A program made the position numbers and the translations under genes. Shown piece after piece: positions 38,095 to 47,476 of a stretch of 64,000 nucleotides of DNA. Source of the stretch: Halomonas sp. (GTDB lineage Bacteria; Pseudomonadota; Gammaproteobacteria; Pseudomonadales; Halomonadaceae); contig NZ_JAFWFN010000005.1 in NCBI RefSeq assembly GCF_017515565.1, forward strand, positions 1 to 64,000, read 5' to 3'. Numbering within the stretch: the first letter of the stretch is position 1; every line of letters begins with the position of its first letter. The notes under the pieces are model-generated. The model made no database searches. It was not told the origin of the DNA and worked only from the letters and a program-made list of their open reading frames with translations.

Positions 38095-38159
38095 CTTCAA
38101 CGCTGATGGCTCTTATACTGAAGTGACTGTGAAAGCCGCTTATGAAAAGGATAACTAAG

Positions 38160-39068
38160 ATGCGCTATGTCATGAAACCTATACTCGCCGCCGGCTTATC
38201 AGCCCTGGTTTTCTCGGCGGCTAATGCCAGTGATCCTGTAGTCGTTTCTTCCAAGATAGATACGGAAGGGTCGGTGCTGGGTGAGCTAATCATTCAAACC
38301 CTAGAACGTAACGACATTGCCACTCAAGACCGTTTGCAGCTTGGGGGCACTAGCGTAGTACGTGGTGCGCTACAAGCTGGCGAAATTGATCTCTATCCAG
38401 AATATACCGGTAACGGTGCGTTTTTCTTCGATATGGCCGATAGTCCGGTGTGGAACAGTGCTGAAGATGCCTACCAAACGGTCAAAGAGCGCGATGCGGA
38501 GCAAGGGCTTATATGGCTGCAGCCCGCGAGTGCCAATAACACCTGGGCGATGAGCGTTCGAGAAGATGTGGCCACAGCTCATGAGCTGGTCACTTTGGAC
38601 GATCTTGCCGAATATTTAGCCGAAGGCGGAGCGTTTAAATTTGCCGCCAGCGCGGAGTTTGTCGAATCTGAACAAGCGCTTCCGGCCTTTCAAGAAGCCT
38701 ATGGGTTCGAGCTAACCGGCGATCAATTGCTAGTGCTATCCGGCGGTAACACGGCAGCGACGATGCGCGCTGCTGCGCAGCAAACGAGTGGTGTCAATGC
38801 GGCGATGACCTATGGCACTGATGGCGGTTTGAGTGCGCTTGGCTTGGTGGTGCTGGAAGACTCCAGAGGCGTACAGCCGGTTTATCAACCCGCCCCGGTT
38901 GTACGTGCAAGCGTCTTAGAGGCGCATCCCCGTATTGAAGCGCTGCTTAACGACGTGTTTGCGACGCTGGATTTAGTCACGCTGCAGTCCTTGAATGCAG
39001 ACGTAGCGGTTAATGGCTTATCGCCTAACCAAGTGGCACGTGATTACCTTGATAGCTTGGATGACTAA
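38160..39068 (+). CDS. osmF: osmoprotectant ABC transporter substrate-binding protein (OsmF/YehZ-like)
   Basis: 302 residues from ATG 38160 (AAGGA, 8-base spacing); an ATG six codons upstream has no ribosome binding site. Signal peptide ends at SAANA. The mature part has the OpuAC-type fold: VVVSSKIDTEGSVLGELI, GGTSVVRGALQAGEIDLYPEYTGNGA. Family members bind glycine betaine or related quaternary amines. It leads a four-gene operon in the same order as E. coli osmF-yehYXW. Such an importer suits a halophile; the substrate itself is inferred. Confidence 0.88.
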   Translation: MRYVMKPILAAGLSALVFSAANASDPVVVSSKIDTEGSVLGELIIQTLERNDIATQDRLQLGGTSVVRGALQAGEIDLYPEYTGNGAFFFDMADSPVWNSAEDAYQTVKERDAEQGLIWLQPASANNTWAMSVREDVATAHELVTLDDLAEYLAEGGAFKFAASAEFVESEQALPAFQEAYGFELTGDQLLVLSGGNTAATMRAAAQQTSGVNAAMTYGTDGGLSALGLVVLEDSRGVQPVYQPAPVVRASVLEAHPRIEALLNDVFATLDLVTLQSLNADVAVNGLSPNQVARDYLDSLDD

Positions 39069-39071
39069 TGA

Positions 39072-40271
39072 ATGCCGTTAACTGATGCGCTGCCCATCGC
39101 TAAGCTGAATCAGCGCACATGGCACCCCAATGCGGTGCTGTTGAGTTTAAGCCTAGTGATGTTGGCGGTTATCTGGCTGTTAAACCCGGTCAGTGTTGCT
39201 CCCAACCGAATTGTGCCAGGTACCTCTTATCACCTATTAGACGCGGTGGGGTGGTTTGGGGCGCTACTCATCTCATTATTGATAAGTGCTCTAGTCGCTT
39301 TGGCGCTGCTTCCAACGCGGGCTAACTACCGGGCAATGCTGGCGCTAGTAATCGTCATGCTGTTACTTATGCCGTTTGGCCTGATGGTCGCTAGTCACTG
39401 GTTAGTAGACCCTGGACTACCTCAAGCACGTTTGAGTATTGGCGCCGCTTCCTGGTCGCTGCTGTTTATACTGTTACTCTGCTTGGTAGAGCTACGTCTG
39501 CGGCTGGGTTTGTCTCGACTTGCGACGACGCTGTTATTGAGCTGCGTTGGTGTCGTGTGGTGGTTGAGTGCTTCGTTGTGGCTGCAGAATATGGCGCTGG
39601 TGCAGGAGTTTCAGGCCCGTGAACAGCAGTTTTGGCGCGCCACGCTTCAGCATATTCAATTAGTTAGCATGGCGGTTGGAGTGAGCGTTGTGGCAGGCTT
39701 ACTGTTAGCAATGCTAATGCGACGCTATGCTAAGCTTCAAAAAATTGCTTTTTCTCTGCTGAATTTTTTACAAACTATTCCCAGTATCGCGCTGTTTGGC
39801 CTGCTGTTGGCCCCGCTGGCATGGGTAGCGGCTAACATTCCGTTTTTGGCACAGCTTGGGGTGAGTGGAATTGGTACCACGCCCGCGTTAATCGCGCTGA
39901 TTGCATACAGCTTATTGCCCATGGTGCGAAATACTTATATCGCGCTGGAAGAAGTAAGTAGCGACACCTTGGAAGCGGCTAAAGCGATGGGAATGCGCAG
40001 TAGCCAACGCTTTTGGCAGGTACGTTTTCCTTTAGCCTTGCCGGTGCTGTTGGAGGGCGTGCGTGTTACTACCGTCCAAGCGGTAGGCTTAACTGCAGTA
40101 GCTGCATTGATTGGTGCAGGAGGACTGGGCACCTTTATTTTTCAGGGACTAGGCCAAGCTGCGATGGATATGGTGCTACTTGGTGCTATCCCTATTTTAT
40201 TACTAGCGTTGGTCGTTGACGCTAGCTTAGGGGCGCTGGCCGACGCGCTGCGTCCCGGAGGACATGAATGA
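39072..40271 (+). CDS. yehY: osmoprotectant ABC transporter permease (YehY-like)
   Basis: 399 residues, about nine or ten membrane helices: an N-terminal membrane extension followed by a C-terminal binding-protein-dependent permease domain with the EAA-type loop EAAKAMGMRSSQRFWQVRFPLALP. The long N-terminal half is typical of YehY. It starts 3 bases after osmF and overlaps the ATPase gene by 4 bases, so it is translationally coupled. Confidence 0.88.
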   Translation: MPLTDALPIAKLNQRTWHPNAVLLSLSLVMLAVIWLLNPVSVAPNRIVPGTSYHLLDAVGWFGALLISLLISALVALALLPTRANYRAMLALVIVMLLLMPFGLMVASHWLVDPGLPQARLSIGAASWSLLFILLLCLVELRLRLGLSRLATTLLLSCVGVVWWLSASLWLQNMALVQEFQAREQQFWRATLQHIQLVSMAVGVSVVAGLLLAMLMRRYAKLQKIAFSLLNFLQTIPSIALFGLLLAPLAWVAANIPFLAQLGVSGIGTTPALIALIAYSLLPMVRNTYIALEEVSSDTLEAAKAMGMRSSQRFWQVRFPLALPVLLEGVRVTTVQAVGLTAVAALIGAGGLGTFIFQGLGQAAMDMVLLGAIPILLLALVVDASLGALADALRPGGHE

Positions 40272-41236
40272 TAGAACTTTCCCATGTATCAAAACACTTT
40301 GGTGAAGAAGCCGCTGTTGATGATATATCGCTGCGTGTTGCCAAGGGAAAGTTCTGTGCGTTGGTCGGTACCTCTGGCTGTGGTAAATCCACCACCTTAC
40401 GTATGATTAACCGGCTTATCGAACATAGCGCAGGCGACATCCTGCTTGACGGTCAGGCTATACAGAGTTACGACCCCGTTAAGCTTCGCCGACGTATTGG
40501 TTATGTCATCCAAAGTACCGGCCTTTTCCCCCACTGGACGGTAGCGCGTAATATTGGTTTGGTGCCCAGGCTTTTGAAGTGGCCGCGTGATGAGGTCACC
40601 GCGCGAGTAGAGGAGCTTATGGGAATGCTGGGCCTGCCGATAGAAGAGTTTGCCCATAAATATCCTCATCAGCTGTCGGGAGGCCAGGCTCAGCGTGTGG
40701 GTGTCGCCCGGGCGTTAGCCGCCAACCCTGATATTCTATTAATGGACGAGCCGTTTGGCGCCCTTGACCCTATCACCCGTGAAAAACTTCAGGATGAAAT
40801 GGTCAAGCTTCAGGCACGCCTGCATAAAACGGTGGTGTTCGTGACCCACGATATGGATGAAGCCCTAAAGCTGGCCGATCATTTAGTGGTGATGCGCAAC
40901 GGACGAATTGTTCAACAGGGATCGCCGCTGGCGCTATTGCAGCACCCGGAAGACCCTTTTGTAGATTCGCTGCTAGGGGGGCTTGAGCGGGGCCTGAAGC
41001 AGGCAGCGCTGACCCGGGTGAAAGACCACATGACCTCTCTTGGGCAAAGCCTACCGGCACAGTCGCGCATCCCTGCTGACTACTCTCTTCGCCAGGCGCT
41101 TTCCATGATGCTGCGCGACCATTGTGATCGGCTGACGGTGGTAGATCAGCAGGATATGCCGATAGGCGAGCTATCGTTGCGAAAAATTGTTAAAGAAGCT
41201 CAGCTAGATAAGGTTAGTGCACGCGATGCTTATTAG
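40268..41236 (+). CDS. yehX: osmoprotectant ABC transporter ATP-binding protein (YehX-like)
   Basis: 322 residues: Walker A GTSGCGKST, Q-loop, signature LSGGQAQR, Walker B ILLMDEP, switch His in FVTHDMDE. A C-terminal segment of about 80 residues resembles the single CBS-like tail of OpuA/ProV-type ATPases, which senses ionic strength in some family members. It energises import through YehY and YehW. Confidence 0.9.
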   Translation: MIELSHVSKHFGEEAAVDDISLRVAKGKFCALVGTSGCGKSTTLRMINRLIEHSAGDILLDGQAIQSYDPVKLRRRIGYVIQSTGLFPHWTVARNIGLVPRLLKWPRDEVTARVEELMGMLGLPIEEFAHKYPHQLSGGQAQRVGVARALAANPDILLMDEPFGALDPITREKLQDEMVKLQARLHKTVVFVTHDMDEALKLADHLVVMRNGRIVQQGSPLALLQHPEDPFVDSLLGGLERGLKQAALTRVKDHMTSLGQSLPAQSRIPADYSLRQALSMMLRDHCDRLTVVDQQDMPIGELSLRKIVKEAQLDKVSARDAY

Positions 41237-41999
41237 TCGGCGCATTGAACCCTCTTCAAACGCTAACCATGGTTGGGCGTTACCGCTTATTTGGGGCGTG
41301 CTTTTAGCTGCCGCGGTGTTAGGTATGCCTTATCTGGAGAGCGTGTTCCGCTGGCTGGAGCCTGATGCACGCCAGGTCATTTATCGCCGGGCTGAGTTTT
41401 CTACCCTATTAGGCCGCCACTTATTGGTGGTGGGGGTCGCAGCGGCGGTCACGATCTTAGTGGGGGTGCTTGCAGGAATTGCGGTCACCCGCAAGCGTGG
41501 GCAAGATTTTTTACCGCTAGTTGGGCAGTTAGCTTCCCTTGGCCAGACGTTTCCCCCAGTTGCTGTATTGGCGCTAGCGGTTCCTACGCTAGGCTTTGGT
41601 ACGCTGCCAATAATAGTGGCACTGATGCTTTATGGGCTGCTGCCTATTGTGCGTAATACCTTGGCGGGTCTACAGGGGGTAAGCACTGATATCAAACAGG
41701 CAGCGCTGGCCATGGGCATGACCCCCTGGCAAGTACTGCATCGCGTTGAGCTACCCTTAGCCGCTCCCGTTATACTGGCCGGTGTTCGAACATCGGTAAC
41801 GATTAACATCGCAACTGCTGCCTTAGGCGCGACGGTGGGTGCCAGTAACTTGGGCGACCCCATCATTGCCGGTATTGTGAATGGCAATATGGCCTATGTG
41901 GTGCAGGGGGCCTTGCTCATAGCACTGCTAGCGTTGACGGTGGACAGCCTCTTCGATGCTTACCAACAAACCCTACGTTCCCGCCTTTCTGCGTCTTAA
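41226..41999 (+). CDS. yehW: osmoprotectant ABC transporter permease (YehW-like)
   Basis: 257 residues with about six membrane helices and the EAA-type loop QAALAMGMTPWQVLHRVELPLAAP. It overlaps the end of yehX by 11 bases. The start is uncertain: ATG 41226 gives MLISRRIEPSS; GTG 41217 adds three residues and lies nearer to AAGG. It pairs with YehY to form the transmembrane channel. No terminator is visible directly after it. Confidence 0.87.
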   Translation: MLISRRIEPSSNANHGWALPLIWGVLLAAAVLGMPYLESVFRWLEPDARQVIYRRAEFSTLLGRHLLVVGVAAAVTILVGVLAGIAVTRKRGQDFLPLVGQLASLGQTFPPVAVLALAVPTLGFGTLPIIVALMLYGLLPIVRNTLAGLQGVSTDIKQAALAMGMTPWQVLHRVELPLAAPVILAGVRTSVTINIATAALGATVGASNLGDPIIAGIVNGNMAYVVQGALLIALLALTVDSLFDAYQQTLRSRLSAS

Positions 42000-42129
42000 G
42001 TTGTATCCCCTAAAGTAGCCTACTGAGTTAATGTCCTTGTGTTGCGTTGATCGCTGTCAGATAAATCCACTGGCATAAAAGGTCAGCACCGACAACACTG
42101 CCCTCAAAAGGGGCAAAACAAGGATAATA

Positions 42130-43335
42130 ATGATGACACAGTACGTACATCAGCCGCTCTTCTTGACCGGTGACGAGTTTACAATTGACACCTTTAGTTT
42201 GCTTGACCCAGAGGGCGAACTTTATGAAGGTGCCAGTGAGCCAGCCCTTGAGCGTGACCACGCGAGAAGGCTCTACCAGGCGATGCTAGCAACCCGCATT
42301 CTTGATGAACGCATGCTGGCCGCTCAGCGCCAGGGGCGGCTTAGTTTCTACATGCAGTGCACCGGTGAGGAAGCTGCCGTCGTCGGGGCAACTGCCGCGC
42401 TTAACGACGCTGATATGATCATGGCGCAATATCGTGAGCAGGGCGCTTTGATGTACCGCGGCTTCTCCATTGACGAGTTCATGAACCAGCTATTTGGTAA
42501 CGAGCTGGATTATGGAAAGGGTCGCCAAATGCCGATCCACTATGGCTCGCGCAAACTGCACTACATGACGATTTCTTCCCCCCTTGCCACGCAAATTCCT
42601 CAGGCGACTGGCTATGCTTACGGACAAAAACTGGCAGGGGACGGCCACTGCACGCTGACATTCTTTGGCGAAGGTGCCGCCTCTGAAGGGGATTTTCACG
42701 CCGCACTCAATATGGCCTCGGTGCATCAAGTGCCGGTGATTTTCTTCTGCCGTAACAACGGCTATGCCATTTCGACGCCTTCTACGGAACAGTTCGCCGC
42801 CGATGGCATTGCGCCGAGGGCATTTGGCTACCACATGCACGTTATTCGTGTGGACGGTAATGATGCACTAGCGGTGTTTGAAGCGACCACCCAGGCCCGT
42901 AAAATTGCCGTAGAAAAAAACCAGCCTGTACTGATTGAGGCGATGTCCTATCGGCTCGCGGCGCACTCTTCGTCTGATGATCCATCCGGCTATCGCTCGA
43001 AGGACGAAGAAGAAATATGGCGAGCGAAAGACCCGCTGCTGCGCCTGCAAAAGTGGCTCGTTAAAAAGGGCTGGTGGAGTGAAGAAGAGGAGGCTGCCCA
43101 GCAAGAGAGCCTGCGAAGAGAGGTGCTCGACACCCTAAAACGTGCGGAAAAACGCCCGCCGCCGCCGCTGGACTCACTGATTAGCGATGTCTACGCCGAT
43201 GTCACCCCCGCGCTACAACGTCAGCTAGACCAGCTCAAGCGTCATATTCGTCGCTACCCGGACGCGTACCCGAAAGGTGCCAAGTCTCTTGACCTGGATG
43301 TTGATACGGCCACTGATTCCCAGGGGGATGCGTAA
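42130..43335 (+). CDS. bkdA1: branched-chain 2-oxoacid dehydrogenase E1 component, alpha subunit
   Basis: 401 residues. The thiamine-diphosphate motif runs from [17 protein letters not shown] to NNGYAIS; the first part of the protein has [20 protein letters not shown] E1alpha signatures. The end ([32 protein letters not shown]) resembles mammalian BCKDHA more than pyruvate dehydrogenase. Ser280 in AHSSSDD aligns with the loop phosphorylated by BCKD kinase in animals. It decarboxylates the 2-oxo acids of Val, Leu and Ile. Start: two adjacent ATGs (42130, 42133) after AAGGATAAT. It begins the E1alpha-E1beta-E2-kinase run. Confidence 0.92.
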   Translation: MMTQYVHQPLFLTGDEFTIDTFSLLDPEGELYEGASEPALERDHARRLYQAMLATRILDERMLAAQRQGRLSFYMQCTGEEAAVVGATAALNDADMIMAQYREQGALMYRGFSIDEFMNQLFGNELDYGKGRQMPIHYGSRKLHYMTISSPLATQIPQATGYAYGQKLAGDGHCTLTFFGEGAASEGDFHAALNMASVHQVPVIFFCRNNGYAISTPSTEQFAADGIAPRAFGYHMHVIRVDGNDALAVFEATTQARKIAVEKNQPVLIEAMSYRLAAHSSSDDPSGYRSKDEEEIWRAKDPLLRLQKWLVKKGWWSEEEEAAQQESLRREVLDTLKRAEKRPPPPLDSLISDVYADVTPALQRQLDQLKRHIRRYPDAYPKGAKSLDLDVDTATDSQGDA

Positions 43336-43336
43336 A

Positions 43337-44314
43337 ATGCCTACTATGAATATGTTACAGGCGATTAATAACGCCCTTGATATCGCCATGGCCGAAGATG
43401 AAAAAGTGATCTGCTTCGGTGAAGACGTCGGTGTATTTGGTGGGGTTTTTCGTGCCACCAGCCATTTGCAGGAAAAATACGGCAAAGCGCGCTGTTTCAA
43501 CACGCCGCTGGTGGAGCAGGGAATCATCGGCTTTGCCAACGGCTTAGCCGCACAAGGCTCGGTGCCCGTTGCGGAAATTCAGTTTGCCGATTACATCTTT
43601 CCTGCGTTTGACCAAATTGTTAATGAAACAGCCAAGTTCCGTTATCGGTCGGGGGATTTGTTTAACGTAGGCGGTTTAACCATCCGCACGCCCTACGGCG
43701 GCGGTATTTCAGGCGGGCTCTATCACTCGCAATCTCCAGAAGCGTACTTCACGCATACGCCAGGCCTGAAAGTAGTGGTACCCCGCAACCCCTATCAAGC
43801 TAAAGGGTTGTTATTGGCGGCTATTCGCGATCCAGACCCAGTGCTATTTCTTGAGCCTAAGCGACTCTACCGTGCAGCGGTGGGCGACGTGCCGGAAGAG
43901 GATTACCAACTGCCGATAGGTGAAGCTGAGATCATTAAAGAGGGCAGTGACATCACGTTAGTGGGCTGGGGTGCACAGATGGAAGTTATCGGTAAAGCCG
44001 CAGAGCTTGCCGAAGAGCAAGGTATTTCCTGTGAGGTTATTGACCTAAGATCCCTGCTGCCGTGGGATGAAGACACAGTGGCGGAGTCAGTGCTTAAAAC
44101 CGGGCGTCTGATTGTAAGCCACGAGGCCCCATTAACCGGCGGCTTTGCCGGAGAAATTGCTGCGACCATTCAAGAGCGTTGTTTTCTCTATCTGGAATCG
44201 CCAATTGCACGGGTGACTGGGCTGGATACGCCATTCCCGCTAGTGCTGGAAAAAGAGTATCTGCCCGACCATCTGAAAATTTTTGAAGCGATTCGCGAAA
44301 GCGTGAACTTTTAG
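43337..44314 (+). CDS. bkdA2: branched-chain 2-oxoacid dehydrogenase E1 component, beta subunit
   Basis: 325 residues from ATG 43337, one base after the E1alpha stop, with GGGGG at 9-base spacing. Motifs: [70 protein letters not shown] and the C-terminal [11 protein letters not shown]. It forms the alpha2-beta2 E1 with the previous gene and carries part of the ThDP and lipoyl-acceptor sites. Confidence 0.93.
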   Translation: MPTMNMLQAINNALDIAMAEDEKVICFGEDVGVFGGVFRATSHLQEKYGKARCFNTPLVEQGIIGFANGLAAQGSVPVAEIQFADYIFPAFDQIVNETAKFRYRSGDLFNVGGLTIRTPYGGGISGGLYHSQSPEAYFTHTPGLKVVVPRNPYQAKGLLLAAIRDPDPVLFLEPKRLYRAAVGDVPEEDYQLPIGEAEIIKEGSDITLVGWGAQMEVIGKAAELAEEQGISCEVIDLRSLLPWDEDTVAESVLKTGRLIVSHEAPLTGGFAGEIAATIQERCFLYLESPIARVTGLDTPFPLVLEKEYLPDHLKIFEAIRESVNF

Positions 44315-44331
44315 CGCCAGGGAGAAAAATA

Positions 44332-45615
44332 ATGAGCGATTTTATGCTGCCGGATATCGGCGAAGGCATTGTTGAGTGCGAAGTCGTTGAATGGCGCGTC
44401 GCTGAAGGCGACCGGATTGAAGAAGACCAGCCCATTGTTGAGGTAATGACCGACAAAGCGCTGGTAGAGATTACTGCGCCAGAGCCAGGCGTCGTCACTA
44501 AGCTTTATGTGCCCCAGGGCCAAGTGGCCAAGGTGCATGCGCCTCTCTATGCCTATCAGTTAGAAAATGAGGTAACGGGCGGGGCAGGGCAAGGCAGCGA
44601 TGCTGATACAGCTGAAACGCCCAAGGCAGCTGAGCAAGCACATTCGGTGTCTAAATCTATTGAATCATCGTCTTCACCAGCTGCATCGAGCAGTTCCATG
44701 GGTAAAACCACCATGGGAAAAGTACCCGCTAGCCCCGCGGTGCGCCGTTTGGTACGGGAACATGAGCTGCAGTTAAACGACATTTCGGGCAGCGGTAAAG
44801 ATGGGCGGGTATTAAAAGAGGACGTGCTGGCGCACCTTGACCAAACGGCGCGAGTACCAGCATCTGCAAGCCAAGTGAGTGGCCAGCCTGCGGCGCGAAG
44901 CGAACCACAGGCGCCTAGAGTTGAGCCGCTGCGTGGCGTGCGAGCGGTGATGGCCAAGCGAATGGTCGAGTCTGCAAGTACCATTCCGCACTTTCACTAC
45001 GGCGAAGAGATTGACGTTACCGAGCTGCTAGCCCTGCGCGAGCGCTTAAAGCCACAGGTAGAGGCCATGGGCGAACGCCTGACGCTGATGCCTTTCTTTA
45101 TGAAAGCGATGGCGCTTGCCGTTGCCCAAGCACCGATTGTTAACGCCCAGCTTAATGCCGCAGGTGACGCGCTTCACTACTACGACCAGTGCAATATCGG
45201 CATGGCAGTAGATAGTAAAGCGGGCTTACTGGTGCCTAACGTCAAACGCGTTGAGCAACTGACGCTACTGGACATAGCCCGTGAAGTACGACGGCTAACC
45301 ACCTCCGCGCGAGAAGGCCGTGTAGATCAGGCAGACCTAAAAGGCGGCACCATCAGCATTTCCAATATCGGGGCGTTGGGCGGAACCTATGCAGCGCCGA
45401 TTATTAATGCCCCTGAAGCGGCTATTGTGGCCATTGGCAAAACCCAGTGGCTGCCGCGTTTTGATGAGCATGGTGAGGTGCAGCGCCGGGCGATTATGAC
45501 GATCACCTGGGCGGGAGACCACCGCTTTATTGATGGCGGCACCATCGCGCGTTTCTGCAACGCCTGGAAAGGCTTCTTAGAAGCGCCGGAAACTATGCTG
45601 CTACACTTAGGCTAG
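44332..45615 (+). CDS. bkdB: branched-chain 2-oxoacid dehydrogenase E2 (dihydrolipoyl acyltransferase)
   Basis: 427 residues: one lipoyl domain with VMTDKALVEI (lipoyl-Lys near 42), a flexible Ser/Ala-rich linker, the peripheral subunit-binding domain (SPAVRRLVREHELQLNDISGSG, about 135-170), and the catalytic acyltransferase domain with DHRFIDGG. It transfers the acyl group from lipoamide to CoA. The E3 (lipoamide dehydrogenase) gene is not in the cluster and must come from another locus. Confidence 0.94.
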   Translation: MSDFMLPDIGEGIVECEVVEWRVAEGDRIEEDQPIVEVMTDKALVEITAPEPGVVTKLYVPQGQVAKVHAPLYAYQLENEVTGGAGQGSDADTAETPKAAEQAHSVSKSIESSSSPAASSSSMGKTTMGKVPASPAVRRLVREHELQLNDISGSGKDGRVLKEDVLAHLDQTARVPASASQVSGQPAARSEPQAPRVEPLRGVRAVMAKRMVESASTIPHFHYGEEIDVTELLALRERLKPQVEAMGERLTLMPFFMKAMALAVAQAPIVNAQLNAAGDALHYYDQCNIGMAVDSKAGLLVPNVKRVEQLTLLDIAREVRRLTTSAREGRVDQADLKGGTISISNIGALGGTYAAPIINAPEAAIVAIGKTQWLPRFDEHGEVQRRAIMTITWAGDHRFIDGGTIARFCNAWKGFLEAPETMLLHLG

Positions 45616-45629
45616 GTGCACGTTAATCC

Positions 45630-47471
45630 ATGACTCAGGCACCGCTTCAGCAGTTTTATATACCTGAAGAGCAGTCGGTATATCTGCTAAGCCACCATGA
45701 TGCCCGTAAGCTCAAAGACTGGGTGGCGCTGTGCCAAACACAGCTCACCCAGCTTGGATACACGGGAATTGAGCTTATCGGCAAAGGTGCCTATGGGTTT
45801 GTATTTGCGGGCAGTGCGCTTGAACAAGGCGTACCTGCCCATTACGTCTTCAAGTTTTCGCGTATTACCCTACCCATGCATCTGCAAGAGCGCCTCGAAG
45901 AAGAGGCGTTTATGCTCGACCAAGTGGCCCACCCGCTGATTCCTAAACTAGTGGCCTACCAGCGTGCTAGAGGCCAATCTATTCTGGTGATGGAGCGTGC
46001 GCCAGGCTGGAACCTGGAGCAGGTTTCGCTAAAAGAGGGGAAACTTTCTCCCCGCTTGATTATCCGTATTGCCGTTCAGTTGGCAGATATTCTTGTAACG
46101 CTTCGCCGTGAAGCAGGGCCAAATGCCAGGCCGGTAGTGCACGGTGATATTAAGCCTTCCAATTTGGTGTTTAACCCCTCGACCGAGCAGGTCGCGCTGA
46201 TTGACTGGGGCTCCTCCGTATTTGCGCAATTAGATGAAAAGCTGCAGTTTGTAGGCGCTAATGTGATGGAGCTGATGTCGGATAACTTGCAGCAAACGAA
46301 TGCTCGCTTAGGGGATGTCTACTTTATAGGGGAGGAGCAACTTAACGGGGCACTCTCGTCGCCGCGCTTTGACGAGCAGGGCGTGGCGGGTACGCTTTAC
46401 GCGCTCGCCTCAGCACAATCCTGCCGCTTTGGGCATCGTGCCATCCCGGCAAGCTCACTGGGGCTGCCAATGGAGTTTGCCCGCACCTTAGACGGTATGC
46501 TGGACCCCGACCCGCAAATGCGTCGGCGTGCCGGGGACTATTTTTTAAGCGCCATGCCACGACTGGCTCAAGGGGTAATGATTGACCTACCCGTTACGCT
46601 ACAAACACCGCTGGTGCCGGTATGGGGGCGTCCTGCGCGACAAGAGATAGATACGGTGGTGTATAGCTCGCGCAAAGCCTTTCTACGTGAAGCGAACGCG
46701 GAAGAGACGCTTAACGACGTTAATGATGTGCAGCTGGACCGCTACTACAAACAGTTTATGCAGGGTATGGGAGAGACCGAAAAGGCTTTTCTGGCCTCGG
46801 TGAGCCGTTTGGGAAAGTACCCCGTGGTGGGCGGCCTAGCAGTGCGTTGGGAACGGGAAGGTGTCTATATAGATTCGTCACTTAACCTGCACGATCCGGC
46901 GCTAAAACCTGCCTTTATCGAAGCGGTTAATAACATGGTGCATTTGGCACGTGCTATTCATCGACAAGGGATTTTCAAAAGCTGCCTGTTTAATGCCCGC
47001 CAAACGCTACATTTAGAACGCGACAGTGTGCAGGCGTCGTTTCATTGCGAGCCGGGTATGGTGATTAGCTATGAACTCAGCGCGGCGCCTGAAATGGAAG
47101 ACCGCACTCGCCAGCATAGCTACTTTGAAGATGGTCCTGATCCAGAAGAGCTTCTTGCGCTTCCCAACAGCATCATTCAGATATTAAAGCGGCTTAATGA
47201 GATTCATCATACCGGGATGATTATCTTCGAAGCACTGCCTAAGCATCTTAAAATCCACAGCTATTATCGGTTACTTGATCCTAGCCGCGAGCAAGAGTTT
47301 TGCAGCTTACTGGCGCGTATGCTGGACTCCGTTAGCCAGATCGAGGGGCTTGGGGTTTCCGGGTTTATGAAAATGCCCTACAAAGATACGCGGTTTTTCA
47401 CCCACCTTGAGCGTCAGCCCGAGCACTACTACCCCAAGGACCCTCGGGCGTTCCTAAGAAAGCACTCATGA
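45630..47471 (+). CDS. Hanks-type Ser/Thr protein kinase-like protein behind the BCKD genes
   Basis: 613 residues. The N-terminal half is a eukaryotic-like kinase: glycine loop IGKGAYGFVF (G51-G56), Lys75 in VFKFSRI as candidate ATP lysine, catalytic loop HGDIKPSN (171-178), and DWG (Asp192) in place of DFG. All residues needed for catalysis appear present. About residues 300-613 form a domain I do not recognise; no membrane helix or PASTA repeat is seen, so it should be cytoplasmic. It starts 14 bases after the E2 stop and ends 5 bases from the convergent lipoprotein gene, so it is very likely transcribed with bkd. The E1alpha keeps the serine loop targeted by mammalian BCKD kinase, an unrelated fold. 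A role in controlling the complex is inference. Confidence 0.75.
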   Translation: MTQAPLQQFYIPEEQSVYLLSHHDARKLKDWVALCQTQLTQLGYTGIELIGKGAYGFVFAGSALEQGVPAHYVFKFSRITLPMHLQERLEEEAFMLDQVAHPLIPKLVAYQRARGQSILVMERAPGWNLEQVSLKEGKLSPRLIIRIAVQLADILVTLRREAGPNARPVVHGDIKPSNLVFNPSTEQVALIDWGSSVFAQLDEKLQFVGANVMELMSDNLQQTNARLGDVYFIGEEQLNGALSSPRFDEQGVAGTLYALASAQSCRFGHRAIPASSLGLPMEFARTLDGMLDPDPQMRRRAGDYFLSAMPRLAQGVMIDLPVTLQTPLVPVWGRPARQEIDTVVYSSRKAFLREANAEETLNDVNDVQLDRYYKQFMQGMGETEKAFLASVSRLGKYPVVGGLAVRWEREGVYIDSSLNLHDPALKPAFIEAVNNMVHLARAIHRQGIFKSCLFNARQTLHLERDSVQASFHCEPGMVISYELSAAPEMEDRTRQHSYFEDGPDPEELLALPNSIIQILKRLNEIHHTGMIIFEALPKHLKIHSYYRLLDPSREQEFCSLLARMLDSVSQIEGLGVSGFMKMPYKDTRFFTHLERQPEHYYPKDPRAFLRKHS

Positions 47472-47476
47472 ACGGC

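Noticed and set aside
43277..43336. Upstream start for the E1beta subunit inside E1alpha
   Set aside because: ATG 43337 follows a good ribosome binding site and matches the family start; the extension is out-of-frame E1alpha sequence.
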